Part shown: positions 51,663-62,422 of the stretch, in pieces | How positions within the stretch are numbered: position 1 is the first letter of the stretch | Layout: the number at the start of each line of letters is the position of its first letter | Source: JAWKTV01 sp041398905 | Lineage (GTDB): Bacteria; Planctomycetota; Planctomycetia; Planctomycetales; Planctomycetaceae | Length of the DNA stretch: 64,000 bases | Assembly: GCA_041398905.1 (NCBI GenBank) | Contig: JAWKTV010000018.1 | Span: 51,985-115,984, forward strand | Reading direction: 5' to 3' | The notes under the pieces: generated by a model | The model's database searches: none | What the model saw: the letters and a program-made list of their open reading frames with translations, nothing else | Told to the model about the DNA's origin: nothing | Position numbers and translations under genes: made by a program

Positions 51663-53748
51663 TCAGTTCCGGGCGGTCTTGCGGCCTTCGAGAGCCTGCA
51701 GGTAGTCGAGGGTGATGTTCAGCACCTCGTCGTTGTAGGCACCGGCGGGGAAGATCGGCTTGTCGGCATCAGCGTTGAGCGCCTCTTCAATCGCGGCCTC
51801 CTCGGGATCGTCCTTCTCGGCCTCCAGCTCGTCCTGTTCCCGCTCCTTCCGCAACTCCGCTTCGTTGAGCGTGATGGCCGGACGATTCTTCCGAGCGATA
51901 TATCGCTCGACGGCGCGGCCCAGCTTCTGGAACTCATCGTTGGCGGCGACACGCTGCTGACTCCGCTGCGCGAGGCTGGAAACGATCTCCGGGGTCACCA
52001 GGGCGTTCCGCACATACCGGGCCGCCGGGATGGTGTGGAACGGGAGCCGCGTTGTCGAGGAACGACTCGCCCGTCTCGGCATGATCCAGCAGTGACGGCA
52101 GGACGATGTCGGAACGAACCCCGCGGTTCTGCGTGCTGTCGCCGTTGACCCGGTAGAATTGCTGGATCGTGAGCTTCAGCTTGCCGCGATCATCGCCGCC
52201 AAACAGCCGGAACATGTTGCTCGGAGCGACATCCATCAGGTTCTGCACGGTCCCTTTGCCATGCGTCGTCGTATCACCGATGACGATGCCGCGCTCGTAG
52301 TCCTTAATGGCTCCGGCAAAGATCTCCGATGCGGAGGCGGACATGCGGTCGCACACCAGCACCAGCGGTCCGTTCCACAGGGTGCCGGGCAGTTCGTCCT
52401 CCAGCACCTTCGCGCCGGAGACCTCCGATTGCCGCACCTGCACGACCGGACCATGATCGATGAAGTGGCCCGTGATCTCGATCGCCTCACTCAAGGCACC
52501 GCCGGTGTTGTGCCGCATATCGACGACAACCGCATCGACGCCCTGCTGACGAAACTGATTGAGGTACACCGCCATATCCGCGGCGGCACTCTTGAACCCA
52601 TCCTGACCACCCTGAGCCCCGGCGAAATCGCGATAGAACGACGGCAATGAGATGATGCCGATCTTGCCCGGCCGGCCCGTTCGTTCGCTCACATCGATGA
52701 CTTCCCCTTTGCATTCCATTGCCGTGAGTTCGATCTTCTCGCGTGTGATGTCGTACAGCTTGGTCTCGGTCTGGCCATCGGGCTGCACGCGGAGCACCAC
52801 CTGCGTCCCCCGTTCGCCGCGAATCATGCGGACCACTTCGGTCAGCTTCATTTCATAGGTGTCGACGACTTCCGATCGCTTGCCGGTTTTGGCGTCGATC
52901 TGTCCGACGCCGGTGATCTTGTCACCGGCCTTCAGTCGGCCATCCTTCGCAGCCGCGCCTTTGGGGACGATCTGGTGCACGATGACGTACCCGTCATCCG
53001 ACTGCAGCGAGGCACCGATACCATCGAGGCTGAGCTTGAGATCGATCTCGAAGTCTTCCCAGCTGCGGGGCGACATGTAGCTGGAGTGCGGGTCGAACGT
53101 CTTGGTGAAGGAGCTGAGGTAGATTTCGAGGATTTCCAGATTGCTGCGGCCATCGACGATCCGCCGCACATTGCGGTAACGCTTGTGGAGGTCGTCACGC
53201 AGCTTGACCATGTCTTCTTCGTCGATCTTGCTGACGAGCATTTCGAGCTTGACCATCTTCTCCCAGCGGGCCAGCAGTTCCTCCCGCGACTTCGCCCAGG
53301 CGAGCTTGGAGTAGTCGGTCGGCTTCGCGTCCTGCCCGCTGAAGTCGTACTCGCGATCAATCAGCTTGTCCGCCACATCGCACATCTCCAGCACGCGCTG
53401 CCGGTAGAGGTCGTACACCTGATAGCCGAACTGGACTTCGCCGCGCTTGATCTCGTCGTCCAGCGTGGTGCGGTGCGCCGCAAAGCCATCGACATCCGAC
53501 TGCAGGAAATAAAGGTGCAGCGGATCGAGGTCCTTCAGGTAGGTCTCCAGCAACTTGGCGGACGCATTGTCGTCGATGGCGGGGCGATTGATGTGGAACT
53601 CGTGCACCATCTGGGCGAGGAGCTTCGCCGTCGTGCGATCCACCGGCTCGGCAGAGGAGAGCCGCTGAGCACACGCCACCGAAATCGCGACGATGGCGAT
53701 GAACGCGAGCAGGGCCTGGACCGGTCGAGACGGTTTCGATGCAGCCAT
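51663..53748 (-). CDS. prc: Carboxy-terminal (tail-specific) processing protease, frameshifted near its C-terminus
   Basis: The protein starts with a signal or anchor, then the tail-specific protease domains. A helical N-terminal part (F-L-Q-S-D-V-D-G-F at about residues 80-90) leads to a PDZ domain around D-G-I-G-A-S-L-Q-S-D-D-G-Y. The protease core follows, K-I-G-I-I-S-L-P-S-F-Y, V-V-D-M-R-H-N-T-G-G-A-L-S-E-A, then D-R-M-S-A-S-A-S-E-I-F-A-G-A, whose serine is catalytic with the lysine of G-K-G-T-V-Q. About 680 residues are expected. At about 52050 the frame breaks, and the family's C-terminal domain (L-P-F-H-T-I-P-A-A-R-Y, then a coiled D-E-A-E-like tail) continues in another frame to 51663. 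One indel joins them. Confidence 0.85.
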
Positions 53749-54181
53749 GAAAATTCCTATCCGTGTGGCTCAAGAATCGGGGCTTCCCGCAGTCATACTG
53801 GATGGTCTCCCAGACCTCGCCAGCGTGGGGAATCGTATCCCAACCCTAAAAGTGCGGCAAGGTGGGGTTTCTGGGCGGATGCCCTGACCTTGCCTCCGCC
53901 GTACTGGCGTGGTCAGCCGCGCGACGCGGGGCGGAGTCCAGCTCGACAGAGTCGATTCCGCCCCGCTGCATGGGCGGGATTCCCTGATTCGCCGGGAACG
54001 ACTTTGGACTTCCGTCGAATCCTCCGCTAATCTGCCGTTTCGCGCGTCGCATGATTGGCGGCACATTAACCCTCCCTCCCGGATCGCTTCCTGGCGATCG
54101 CATTCCTGACTTCGCGTTGAACGCCGACCTGTCGGCGACAGCGTGGGGCGCGGACCTGTTCCCACTGAAGGGTGTTTTGAC
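53749..54181. other. Intergenic region between divergent genes
   Basis: About 430 bases with the promoters of the protease gene (leftward) and the DAHP synthase gene (rightward). No convincing coding frame or special motif was identified. Confidence 0.3.
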
Positions 54182-55213
54182 GTGATTATTGTCCTCAAGC
54201 CCGGCTGCACCGAGCCGCAGATTGACCATATCAAGGAAAAGCTCGAAGAGATGGGCTTTCGTCACGAGTTGAGCCGCGGCGTCAAGCGGACGCTGATTGG
54301 GGTCATCGGCGAGGAAGACAAGCTCCGTAACGCCCCGCTGAAGGCGATGCCCGGCGTGGAAGAGGTCATGTCCGTGCTGAAACCGTTCAAGCTCGCCAGC
54401 CGTGAGTTCCAGGAACACGATTCCGTGCTCGACCTTGGGCATGGCGTCAAGGTGGGCGGCGGGCATTTGATTCTCATCGCCGGCCCGTGTGCGATCGAAG
54501 GCGAGGACGTGCTGCGGGAGATCGGTGCCGAGTGCAAGGCGGCCGGAGCGAACGTGCTCCGAGGCGGTGCCTTCAAGCCCCGCACCAGCCCCTACAGCTA
54601 CCAGGGAATGGGCGAGGAGGGCCTGCGAATCCTCCGGACCGTCGGCGACGAACTTGGCATGCCGGTCGTCACCGAGGTAATGGACCCGCGGCGGGTCGAG
54701 CTGGTCGCCGAGTACAGCGACATCATTCAGATCGGTGCGAGGAACATGCAGAACTTCGACCTCTTGAAGGAGGTCGGCCAGACGAAGCGGGCAGTCCTCC
54801 TGAAGCGCGGCATGAGCGCGACAGTGGAAGACCTGTTGATGTCCGCCGAGTACATCCTCGCCCACGGCAACATGCAGGTGATGTTGTGCGAGCGTGGCAT
54901 CCGCAGCTTCGACAAGTCGACGCGGAACCTGCTCGACCTGGCGGCGGTGCCGAATCTCAAGGGACTGTCGCACCTGCCGGTCGTGGTCGATCCGAGCCAC
55001 GCGACGGGCCGACCCGATCTGATTCCGTCGATGGCCCTCGCCGCCGTCGCCGCCGGGGCGGATGGTGTGCACATCGAGGTGCACAACTGCCCGGAGAAGG
55101 CGATGAGCGATGGCCCGCAGGCCTTGCTTCCGCCACAGTACGCCGAGGTCGTGACCAAGATCCGGGAGCTGGCGAAGCTCTTCAACATGACCATCGACTC
55201 GCCCAAGGCGTAA
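54182..55213 (+). CDS. aroF: 3-deoxy-7-phosphoheptulonate (DAHP) synthase, type I-beta
   Basis: The 343-residue protein has an N-terminal ferredoxin-like regulatory unit (I-I-V-L-K-P-G-C-T-E-P-Q...F-K-L-A-S-R-E, about residues 1-75) before the TIM-barrel. In the barrel are I-A-G-P-C-A-I-E, then A-F-K-P-R-T-S-P-Y-S-Y-Q-G, V-V-D-P-S-H-A-T-G and H-I-E-V-H-N. It joins phosphoenolpyruvate and erythrose-4-phosphate, the first step of the shikimate pathway. The N-terminal domain probably senses phenylalanine or tyrosine. The start is a GTG (54182), the codon before I-I-V-L; AAGGG lies about ten bases upstream. It converges with the FG-GAP gene. Confidence 0.9.
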   Translation: MIIVLKPGCTEPQIDHIKEKLEEMGFRHELSRGVKRTLIGVIGEEDKLRNAPLKAMPGVEEVMSVLKPFKLASREFQEHDSVLDLGHGVKVGGGHLILIAGPCAIEGEDVLREIGAECKAAGANVLRGGAFKPRTSPYSYQGMGEEGLRILRTVGDELGMPVVTEVMDPRRVELVAEYSDIIQIGARNMQNFDLLKEVGQTKRAVLLKRGMSATVEDLLMSAEYILAHGNMQVMLCERGIRSFDKSTRNLLDLAAVPNLKGLSHLPVVVDPSHATGRPDLIPSMALAAVAAGADGVHIEVHNCPEKAMSDGPQALLPPQYAEVVTKIRELAKLFNMTIDSPKA

Positions 55214-55275
55214 CGCCGCCCCGCAGGCCACGCGTTGATTGATCAACGATGCGACAGGCGGAGCAGCAGCGACCG

Positions 55276-58200
55276 TCAGTTGCTGGTGACAGCCGGAAGC
55301 CGACCCAGATACAGGTAATCGAGGCCGAACATGTATACCTTGACCGCCTGCGGGTTGGTGCCGGTGATCTCGATCGTCAATTGATGCTCACCGGCCGTCA
55401 GGTCGACCGTGCCGAGCGAGAGGGGGCCGGTGGTGATGACTTCGGGATTGTTGTACAGGTCGATCGGACCGCCAAGCGGTTCACCATCGAGCGCTAGCTG
55501 TACGATGCCGTAGTCGCGGGCCTTGGTCATTACCGCGAACAACTCGTACCGTCCCGGCTCTTTGACGGGCACCGCCAGGGTGAGCCTGGTGCCCGGATTG
55601 CCGCCGGTCCACCAGAGCTGGTTGACCCCGCTCCAGCGGTCGGCTGAGAAGCCCCCCATCGGCTGCGGCGCGGCGGCTCCGCCCGTCACCTTGACCACCC
55701 GGAGCGTCTCCCCTTCGAGCGCACCTTGGACCCGTTTCGACTCGTCGTCGTACACCGGCCCGGCCCCCGGCAGCGGCACCTGCCGCGCGGTGCCAAGGTA
55801 GGCGATCAGGTCGCGCACATCCTCCGCGGACATCTCCTTGAGCTGCCCCTCCGGCATCAACGATTGCTCGGAGAGTTTGCGGGTGTCGACGTCCGCCTTG
55901 TCGATAACCACGACCTCCGTCGCGGTTTGCAGAACAAGACCGGTTTCGTTCTCCTCTTTGATGAGGCCGGTCAGCACGCGGCCATCGCTGGTGACGACCA
56001 TCGTTGTCTGGTAGTCACGGCCAACGAGCGCGGAAGGGTCGAGAACGTTCTGCAGAATGTAGTCGAGGTTCGCACGGTTGGAGCCGGTGATGTCCGGGCC
56101 GATGGACTCACCCGCCCCGAACAGCTTGTGGCACTTGCCGCAGTTGCGGACGTACAGCTCGCGACCGTGAGGCAGATCGGCCTCGGCGATCGACTCGGCG
56201 GTCAGCAGCTTCTTGTACTCGGCGATCTGCGCCTGCTTCTCAGCGGGTGTCGAACGAATTGTCCCCCACACATCGTTGAGTCGCGCGAGCAGTTCCTCGC
56301 TGCCGTGCTGCTGCATCTGGGTGACGTGGAACGCCTTGAGGTCCGTGCGGGGAATGCGTTTCGCTTCGATCGCGTCGAGGAGCGCCAGCGCCGTCGGGGT
56401 GCGGCTGACGAGGGTGGCGATGGCATCGGCCCTGCCAGCCTCGTCGAATGCCGCGTAGCGGCTGACCAGCGCCTCCTGGGCCTGTGGAACGTCGTAGGCG
56501 GCGAGCGTGCGGATCGCCAGCCGCTGGAGCGCCGAGTCGTCGAGCAGGGAGAGCAGCACCGGCGGCAAATCGGCGTCCTTGCCGCTGGCGAGAGCCTCCA
56601 GGGCGCTCGTCCGCGCGGCCGCGTCGACACTGGTGTCCGCCGCGATCTCACGCAGCGCGGGGAAGATCGACTTGTCGCCGAACTTGACGGTGATGAACTG
56701 CGCCTGTTGGCGGACCTCCGCGTTCTCGCTGCGGGCGAGCTGGGCATAGACCTCGGGCCAGCCGGTCGGCATTTCGAGTCGCCCGCTGGTTCTAACGACG
56801 TTCATCACCTCGCCGAGCATGAGTTGCCGCACCTGATCGTTGGGTGCGGTGCCGATCGCGGCGAGCAGCTTCGGCAGGGCCGCTTCGTCAGCGGCGGCGC
56901 GGCGATAGATGAACTGGGTCACGAGTGGGATCTTCGACTCGGCCGCGAGCTGGATCGCCCGCTCGGGATTGGCTGGCACCAGCGGCTCGATCGCGTACCA
57001 GTACATGAGCGGCAGGTTATGGTCGTGAACATCGTCGGCATGCTGCAGCAGATTCCGGGCGATGTCCCAACGCTGTTCGAGCGGGAGACGCTGCAATCCC
57101 GAGGCGAGGTAGAGACGCACAACGGGGACGGGTCGCGGGCGGCAAGGGAGGTCAATTTCTCCAGCAGTTCCGGCGCGAGGTCTGTTGGCCGCGATTCGAG
57201 CGCCAACTGGATGCCCCAGGCACGGACATACTCGGCTAGCGGACCTTGAGCGCTAAGGCGAGTGAGTGTTTCGCCGATCACCGGAGTGGGGGCCGGTCGA
57301 ATGACGTGCAACGCCCACATGCCGCGGAGTCGCCGAGCCACGTCAACTTCCGAGTTGGCCAACTCCGCGAGCCGATGAGCATTCTCGTTCAAGTCATGCT
57401 CAAACAACGAGATTCCGGCGTCCGGCTGCGCGTGTCGATTCGCCTCGGCTCCTTCCTGCAACAGCCGTCGCGCGGTCCGGACATACCAGTCGTTCTTATG
57501 CCACTGGTAGTCGATCAGTTGAGCCGCCCCGGCCTTTGACAGATCCACCTTCACCGGCTTCCGATCTCCATAACTAATGCGATAGATACGGCCATTCGAC
57601 CTGTCCCAGATTTCGGGCTGGTTACGGTGGCAGGCGTTGGGGTCGTACCAGTCGATGAGGTAGACCGAACCATCGGGGCCGTACCTGAGATTGATGCCCC
57701 GGAACCAGCGGTCGTTGGCGAACAGGAAGTCGTGGCCGTGCGTGGCGATGAAGCCGCTCCCTTCTCGCTTCAGCTTGTCATTGTTGACCCGGTTGCCATG
57801 AATGTTGGCCATGAAGATCGTGTTGCGGTACTCCGTCGGCCAGTTGTCGCCGAGGTAGATCATGGCTCCGCAGTGCATGCATGCCGCCGCCGGCGTGGGT
57901 GTCGTTGTGGGCGGCTGGTTCGTTGCGGCCCCACCAGGCGTGGTCGCGAATGTTGCCGGCGTAGTGCGGTGGTCGGCGATCGTCTTGATGTCGTCGTAGG
58001 TGTATGGGTTGAAATGTTGTCCACCCTGCCGGTGGTAGCGGCCCCCCTGGATCATGTGAAACATGTGCGGGATGACGCACGCCGTAATGAACGCCTGCCC
58101 GTGGTCGTCAAAGTCGACACCCCAGGGGTTGCTGGTCCCGTTGGCGAACGTCTCGAACTCGTGCCGCAGCGGGTGATATCGCCAGACGCAGCAGTTGAGC

Positions 58201-60161
58201 GGCGTCCGCTCGGCATCCGGCCGCGCCGGGCTTGCCGACGTTGGAGTGCGTGAAGACACCCTGACAGCCATACAGCCAGCCGTCCGGCCCCCAGATGAAG
58301 GCGTTGAGCGTCTCGTGCGTGTCCTGATAGCCCCAGCCGTCGAGCAGGACGGTGGCGCCGGGAGGGACGTCTTTCGAGAGTTGAGAGTTGAGAGTCGAGG
58401 GTTGCGAGCTTCGATCGCCGGGGCCGTGCCTGTCTGCGGAGCATTCAAATCTCGACCCTCGACAATCGACTCCCCATCCGGGATGTCATCTCCATTGCGA
58501 TCCGGGATGAACATCAGATAGGGAGCCGCGCCGACCCAGACGCCGCCGAAGCCGACTTCGAGACCGCTGACGAGATTCAGCCCTCAATGAAGACCTTGCG
58601 GTGATCGAGCGTCCCATCGAGGTCGGTGTCTTCGAGAATGATGATGCGGTCCTTGCCTTCGCCTTCGGGTGCTCGCTGCGGGTAGGTGTGCGCCTCGGCA
58701 ACCCACAGCCGGCCCTTCTCGTCGATGGTGAAGGCGACCGGCTGATGCACGAGCGGTTCCCCGGCAGCCAACTGCACCCTGAAGCCCTCGGGAACCGTCA
58801 TTGCCGCGGCGGCCGCTTTGGGCTGCAGACCATCGTGTGGCGGCAGGCCGTCGCTCGCCGCGCGCGGGCCTTCTGCCGATCGCTGCGGGGATTGTGTCGA
58901 TCCAACTCCGCCGCAGTGACTTCCGTCTTTGACTGGACACTGACGAACGTCCCCCGCTTGTTGCCGACGACGATGTCGACCGCTTCATCCCCATTGATGT
59001 CGACCGCCATCACCTGCGTGCCGACGCCGGAGCCGCCGTCGATGAGACGCGGCACCCACTGCACCGATTCGGCACCGTTGTTGCCGCGGGTCAGCTCGAA
59101 CCAATAGAGCACCGGCTCGACGTTCGGCTCGGCGTCGCCGTGCGGGCCATGCGCCCACCAGCGTTTGCCAGTGATGATGTCGAGCAGGCCGTCGCCGTTG
59201 ACATCCGCGATGTCGACCGCGTGGAGTTGCGAGAAGCAGACGCCGAACGGGTTGTCTTCGGGCTTGTCGCCGAGGATGCGGTGCGCGGTGAACTCGATGC
59301 CGCCCGCGTCGTTCCTGGCGTGCTCATACCAGGTGAGTCCATAGCCATGCGCGGCGAGCGAGGTGAGAACGTCGTTGTCGCCATCGCCGTCAATGTCAAA
59401 GGCGAACATCTGTGCCGCCGGGGCCGCTGAACGGGAAGGGGTGCTTCTTCCACGTTTCGCCCGATTGTTCGTTCGTCCAGCCCTCCGGCTGCTCCCACCA
59501 GCCGGTCTTTTCGAGGATGTCCATGCGGCCATCGCCATTGACATCCCCCACGCCCAGCCCGTGAGTGAACCGCCCGCCGGCTGACTGGTCGGAGACCTTC
59601 ACGAAGGTCCACGGGCGCGGTCGGGTCGTCCCTGTTGACTTCCGCGTAACCGAAGTAGCCCTCGCTGCTGCAGACAATCTCCGGCTGCCCGTTACCGGTG
59701 ATGTCGACGAAGGTCGGCGACTCGTTGTCGACGGTCGCGAGCACCTTGTGGCGTGGCCAATAGCGGTCGGCGGTCTGCGGATTCTCGAACCACGAGGCAT
59801 CCTGACCGGGGAAGCCGTAAATCAGGATGTCGGTCCAGCCATCGTTGTTGAAGTCGCCGGTGTAAGCGAAAAAGTTGTCGCTGTAGCCGTGGGGGTCGAA
59901 CGGCTTCGGCTCGTAATAGGCGTGCGACTCTTTGAAGTCCGGACCAACGTACCAGTACGGCCCGCTCACGATGTCCATGCGGCCATCGCAGTTGAAGTCC
60001 CCGGCTGCGGCCCCTTCTGAAAAGAAGGTCTCGCTGAGTTGCTGCGTCCGCCACTCGATCACTGTCGGTTCGGCGGCCGCGACCGGACAAGAGGAAGCGA
60101 GGACCAGCAGCGGTAACCACCACGTCGCCCGAGTAGCGAGCAGGTCGAGTGTGCGCAACAT
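55276..60161 (-). pseudogene. FG-GAP repeat + PVC-type CxxCH heme-binding dehydrogenase gene, broken by at least ten frame changes
   Basis: Reading leftward from 60161 there is a signal peptide, then FG-GAP repeats (D-F-N-C-D-G-R-M-D-I, D-F-N-N-D-G-W-T-D-I), which break at about 59614 and 59420. A linker leads to M-T-V-P-E-G-F-R-V-Q-L at 58801, the start of the PVC-type membrane-bound dehydrogenase domain. That domain is spread over three frames (breaks near 58573, 58360, 58220, 57966, 57885, 57125). HEAT-like repeats follow, then a cytochrome-like C-G-K-C-H at about 56130, then a carbohydrate-binding-like C-terminus ending at 55276. Without the breaks it would be one roughly 1600-residue exported haem protein. 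Whether the gene is dead or the assembly is poor cannot be told here. Confidence 0.75.
58361..58493. repeat. Low-complexity heptamer-containing insert in the dehydrogenase gene
   Basis: Within the broken dehydrogenase gene, 58375-58409 consists of 7-base units (CGAGAGT, TGAGAGT, TGAGAGT, CGAGGGT, TGCGAGC). A related inverted stretch lies at 58452-58472. The family protein normally goes from the D-D-I-P-D-G strand straight to G-W-G-Y-Q-D-T-H, so about 130 bases here are extra. It looks like a short tandemly repeated repetitive element inserted in a coding region. Confidence 0.55.
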
Positions 60162-60260
60162 ACGAAGTTCCGGTGAGAGGCCAATCAATCAGAGCACGCT
60201 GATGATTGAAAGATTACGACCGCTCACTCGCGACTGCCAGTCCATCGCCCGCCGCGCACG

Positions 60261-60295
60261 AAAACGACCCGGCCACACGCAGGGGACCGGGTCGT
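60261..60295 (-). terminator. Rho-independent terminator of the ferritin-like gene
   Basis: ACGACCCGG at 60264-60272 pairs with CCGGGTCGT at 60287-60295 (9 bp perfect, 14-base loop). On the minus strand a TTTT (plus strand 60261-60264) follows. It lies about 30 bases after the stop of the ferritin-like gene. Confidence 0.65.
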
Positions 60296-60326
60296 GTCTT
60301 GTCGTCTTCGAACAACCGCGTTGTGA

Positions 60327-60785
60327 CTACTTCGCCGACTCGTACTCGGCGAGGAAGCCCATGAACTCGCGGCGATGCTCCTCTTCGTCACCCAACGCGG
60401 TGATGCACAGATCCTGCGTCACGTAGTCGACGCCATCGCACAGCTTGATGATCTTCTTGTACTGCTCGATGGCTCCCTGCTCGGCCTCGATGACCCCCTT
60501 GATGACTGTCACCACGTCGGTCTGCTGCGCCGGAGGTTGCAGCGACTTCTGGCACGCCTGGAAGTCCATGCTGCCGGGAACGGTGCCACCCAGCGTCTTG
60601 ATGCGGCGGGCGAGATTCTGCGCGTGTCCAAGCTCCTCGGTGATGTCGGCGGCGAGCGACTTCTTGATCTCTTCCGCGCGCACGCCGTTGAGGTTCGTCG
60701 AATTGGCGATGTAGTTCATCACCGTCTCGAGTTCCATCCAGTAGGAAACACGCAGTTCGTGAATGATTTCGGCTTCAGTGGCCAT
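60327..60785 (-). CDS. Ferritin-like/bacterioferritin-type protein
   Basis: The 152-residue helical protein has four helices with iron-ligand residues typical of the ferritin-like superfamily: S-Y-W-M-E-L-E-T-V-M-N-Y in helix one, I-T-E-E-L-G-H-A-Q in helix two, I-E-A-E-Q-G-A-I-E-Q-Y in helix three and L-G-D-E-E-E-H-R-R-E-F in helix four, each with the E-x-x-H or E-x-x-x pattern. It probably stores iron or acts as a rubrerythrin-like oxidase. It does not have the haem-binding methionine of classic bacterioferritin in an obvious place. It is about 69 bases from hisD on the same strand and ends at a terminator. Confidence 0.8.
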   Translation of the reverse strand: MATEAEIIHELRVSYWMELETVMNYIANSTNLNGVRAEEIKKSLAADITEELGHAQNLARRIKTLGGTVPGSMDFQACQKSLQPPAQQTDVVTVIKGVIEAEQGAIEQYKKIIKLCDGVDYVTQDLCITALGDEEEHRREFMGFLAEYESAK

Positions 60786-60853
60786 GGAGGCTCCTGTGTT
60801 GAAGGTTGTATCGAGTCTGGGTTGTGCTTGGCGAAGAGGTCAGAACTCCGACC

Positions 60854-62227
60854 TTACGGAGTGCTGGGTGGCAGCCGGATGTCGACGCTGGCCCGGTGAG
60901 CGGTCAAGCCCTCCAGGTCCGCCATGCGGCGGACATCTCCGGCGGCCATCGCCAGCGCACCATCATTATAGGCGATCACCGAGGAACGTTTGAGAAAATC
61001 GATCGAGCAGAGGCCATTCGCGAAGCGGGCGGTACCCCCGGTCGGCAGGACATGCGACGGACCAGCGACGTAGTCTCCCAACGCCACGGGCGTGTAATGC
61101 CCCAGAAAGATCGCTCCGGCGTTCTGCACGCGGGCCAGCATCGCCTCGGGGTCGGCTGTCGAGATGTGCAAATGCTCGGTCGCGAGTTCGTCCGTCAGCC
61201 GAGCCGCCTCCGCGATGTCACGAGCGATGATGAGCGCGCCGTAACGCTCCAACCCATCGGCCGCGAGTTGCCCCCGCTCCAGATGCGCAAGCTGCTGCTC
61301 CAAAGCCGCCTGCACTTGCGGAATCAGTTCCGCACACCAAGTGATCAGCACCCCCGAGCCCGGGCTGTGCTCGGCCTGCGAGATCAGATCGCTGGCGATG
61401 AACTCCGGACGCGCGGTTTCGTCGGCCAGCACGATCACCTCGCTCGGCCCGGCGATGCTGTCGATGTCGACCTCGCCAAACACCAATTGCTTGGCGAGCG
61501 CGACGAACAGGTTGCCCGGCCCAACGATCTTGTCGACCCGCGGCAGACCCTCCACGCCGTACGCCAAAGCCGCCACGCCCTGCGCTCCACCGACACGATA
61601 GACTTCGGTGACCCCGATCTCGTGGCAGGCCGCCAGCAGGTCGCGGTTGTAAGCCCCGAACGCCGTCGGCGGGGCGACGACGACGATCTCGCGAACACCC
61701 GCCGTCTGGGCCGGCACTGCGGTCATCAGCAAAGTCGAAGGATACGCCGCCGCCCCGCCAGGCACGCAGATGCCGACGCGCCGCAACGGCAGATACCGCT
61801 GCCTCAGTTCGCACCGGGCGTCACCGCTTTCCCGGACGACGCAGACATCCTGAGGCAGCAATGCCGACTGAAACTCCCGAATGTTCGCCGCGATACGGCG
61901 GATCGTATCGAGGTAGGCCGGGTCAGCGGCGGAATGGGCCTCGGCGAGTTCGGCGGAGGTGACGCCGAACGAGTTCGCATCGAGTTGCTTTCCGTCGAGT
62001 TTGGCTGTGTAGTCGAGTACGGCGGACAGGCCGTCCCGACGGACGTCGCCACAAATCCGCTCCACGACCTGACGCGGGGTGAGAGGTGTGCCGAACACGT
62101 CGATGGTGCGCTGTCGACCGGCTTCCGAGACGACGTCGCCCCGCGGGCTGAGGCGTTCACGCAACGCCGCGAACAAGGGGGCCGCGTCCTGCTGGCGGCA
62201 GTCAATGACGGGAATCTGCAGAGCCAT
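60854..62227 (-). CDS. hisD: Histidinol dehydrogenase
   Basis: The 457-residue protein has the HisD marks. R-V-G-I-C-V-P-G-G is followed by L-M-T-A-V-P-A-Q-T-A-G-V, G-G-A-Q-G-V-A-A-L-A-Y-G-V, then D-K-I-V-G-P-G-N and D-S-I-A-G-P-S-E. The metal-site motif A-E-H-S-P-G-S-G and the terminal T-E-H-L-H-I are also present. It does the last two steps of histidine synthesis, oxidising histidinol to histidine. The gene is complete, at the normal family length, with the start at 62227. Other his genes are not in the window. It is the upstream partner of the ferritin-like gene but the two are functionally unrelated. Confidence 0.95.
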   Translation of the reverse strand: MALQIPVIDCRQQDAAPLFAALRERLSPRGDVVSEAGRQRTIDVFGTPLTPRQVVERICGDVRRDGLSAVLDYTAKLDGKQLDANSFGVTSAELAEAHSAADPAYLDTIRRIAANIREFQSALLPQDVCVVRESGDARCELRQRYLPLRRVGICVPGGAAAYPSTLLMTAVPAQTAGVREIVVVAPPTAFGAYNRDLLAACHEIGVTEVYRVGGAQGVAALAYGVEGLPRVDKIVGPGNLFVALAKQLVFGEVDIDSIAGPSEVIVLADETARPEFIASDLISQAEHSPGSGVLITWCAELIPQVQAALEQQLAHLERGQLAADGLERYGALIIARDIAEAARLTDELATEHLHISTADPEAMLARVQNAGAIFLGHYTPVALGDYVAGPSHVLPTGGTARFANGLCSIDFLKRSSVIAYNDGALAMAAGDVRRMADLEGLTAHRASVDIRLPPSTP

Positions 62228-62422
62228 GTGTTTGCTGGTTGCTTTCGAGTGGAAGTCGACGCGCGCGTTCGGCAGTCAGCCGACGGGACCGGGAAACGGG
62301 CGGTCCCGGCAACCGGCCGCCGCGACTGTCATCACCGTCAGTGTAGTCGCCCACGCGCACCTGTCAGCCGACTCGACAAGTGGGCGGCGCAGTCGCCACT
62401 GGAGACACCACCGGGTCGCCGG

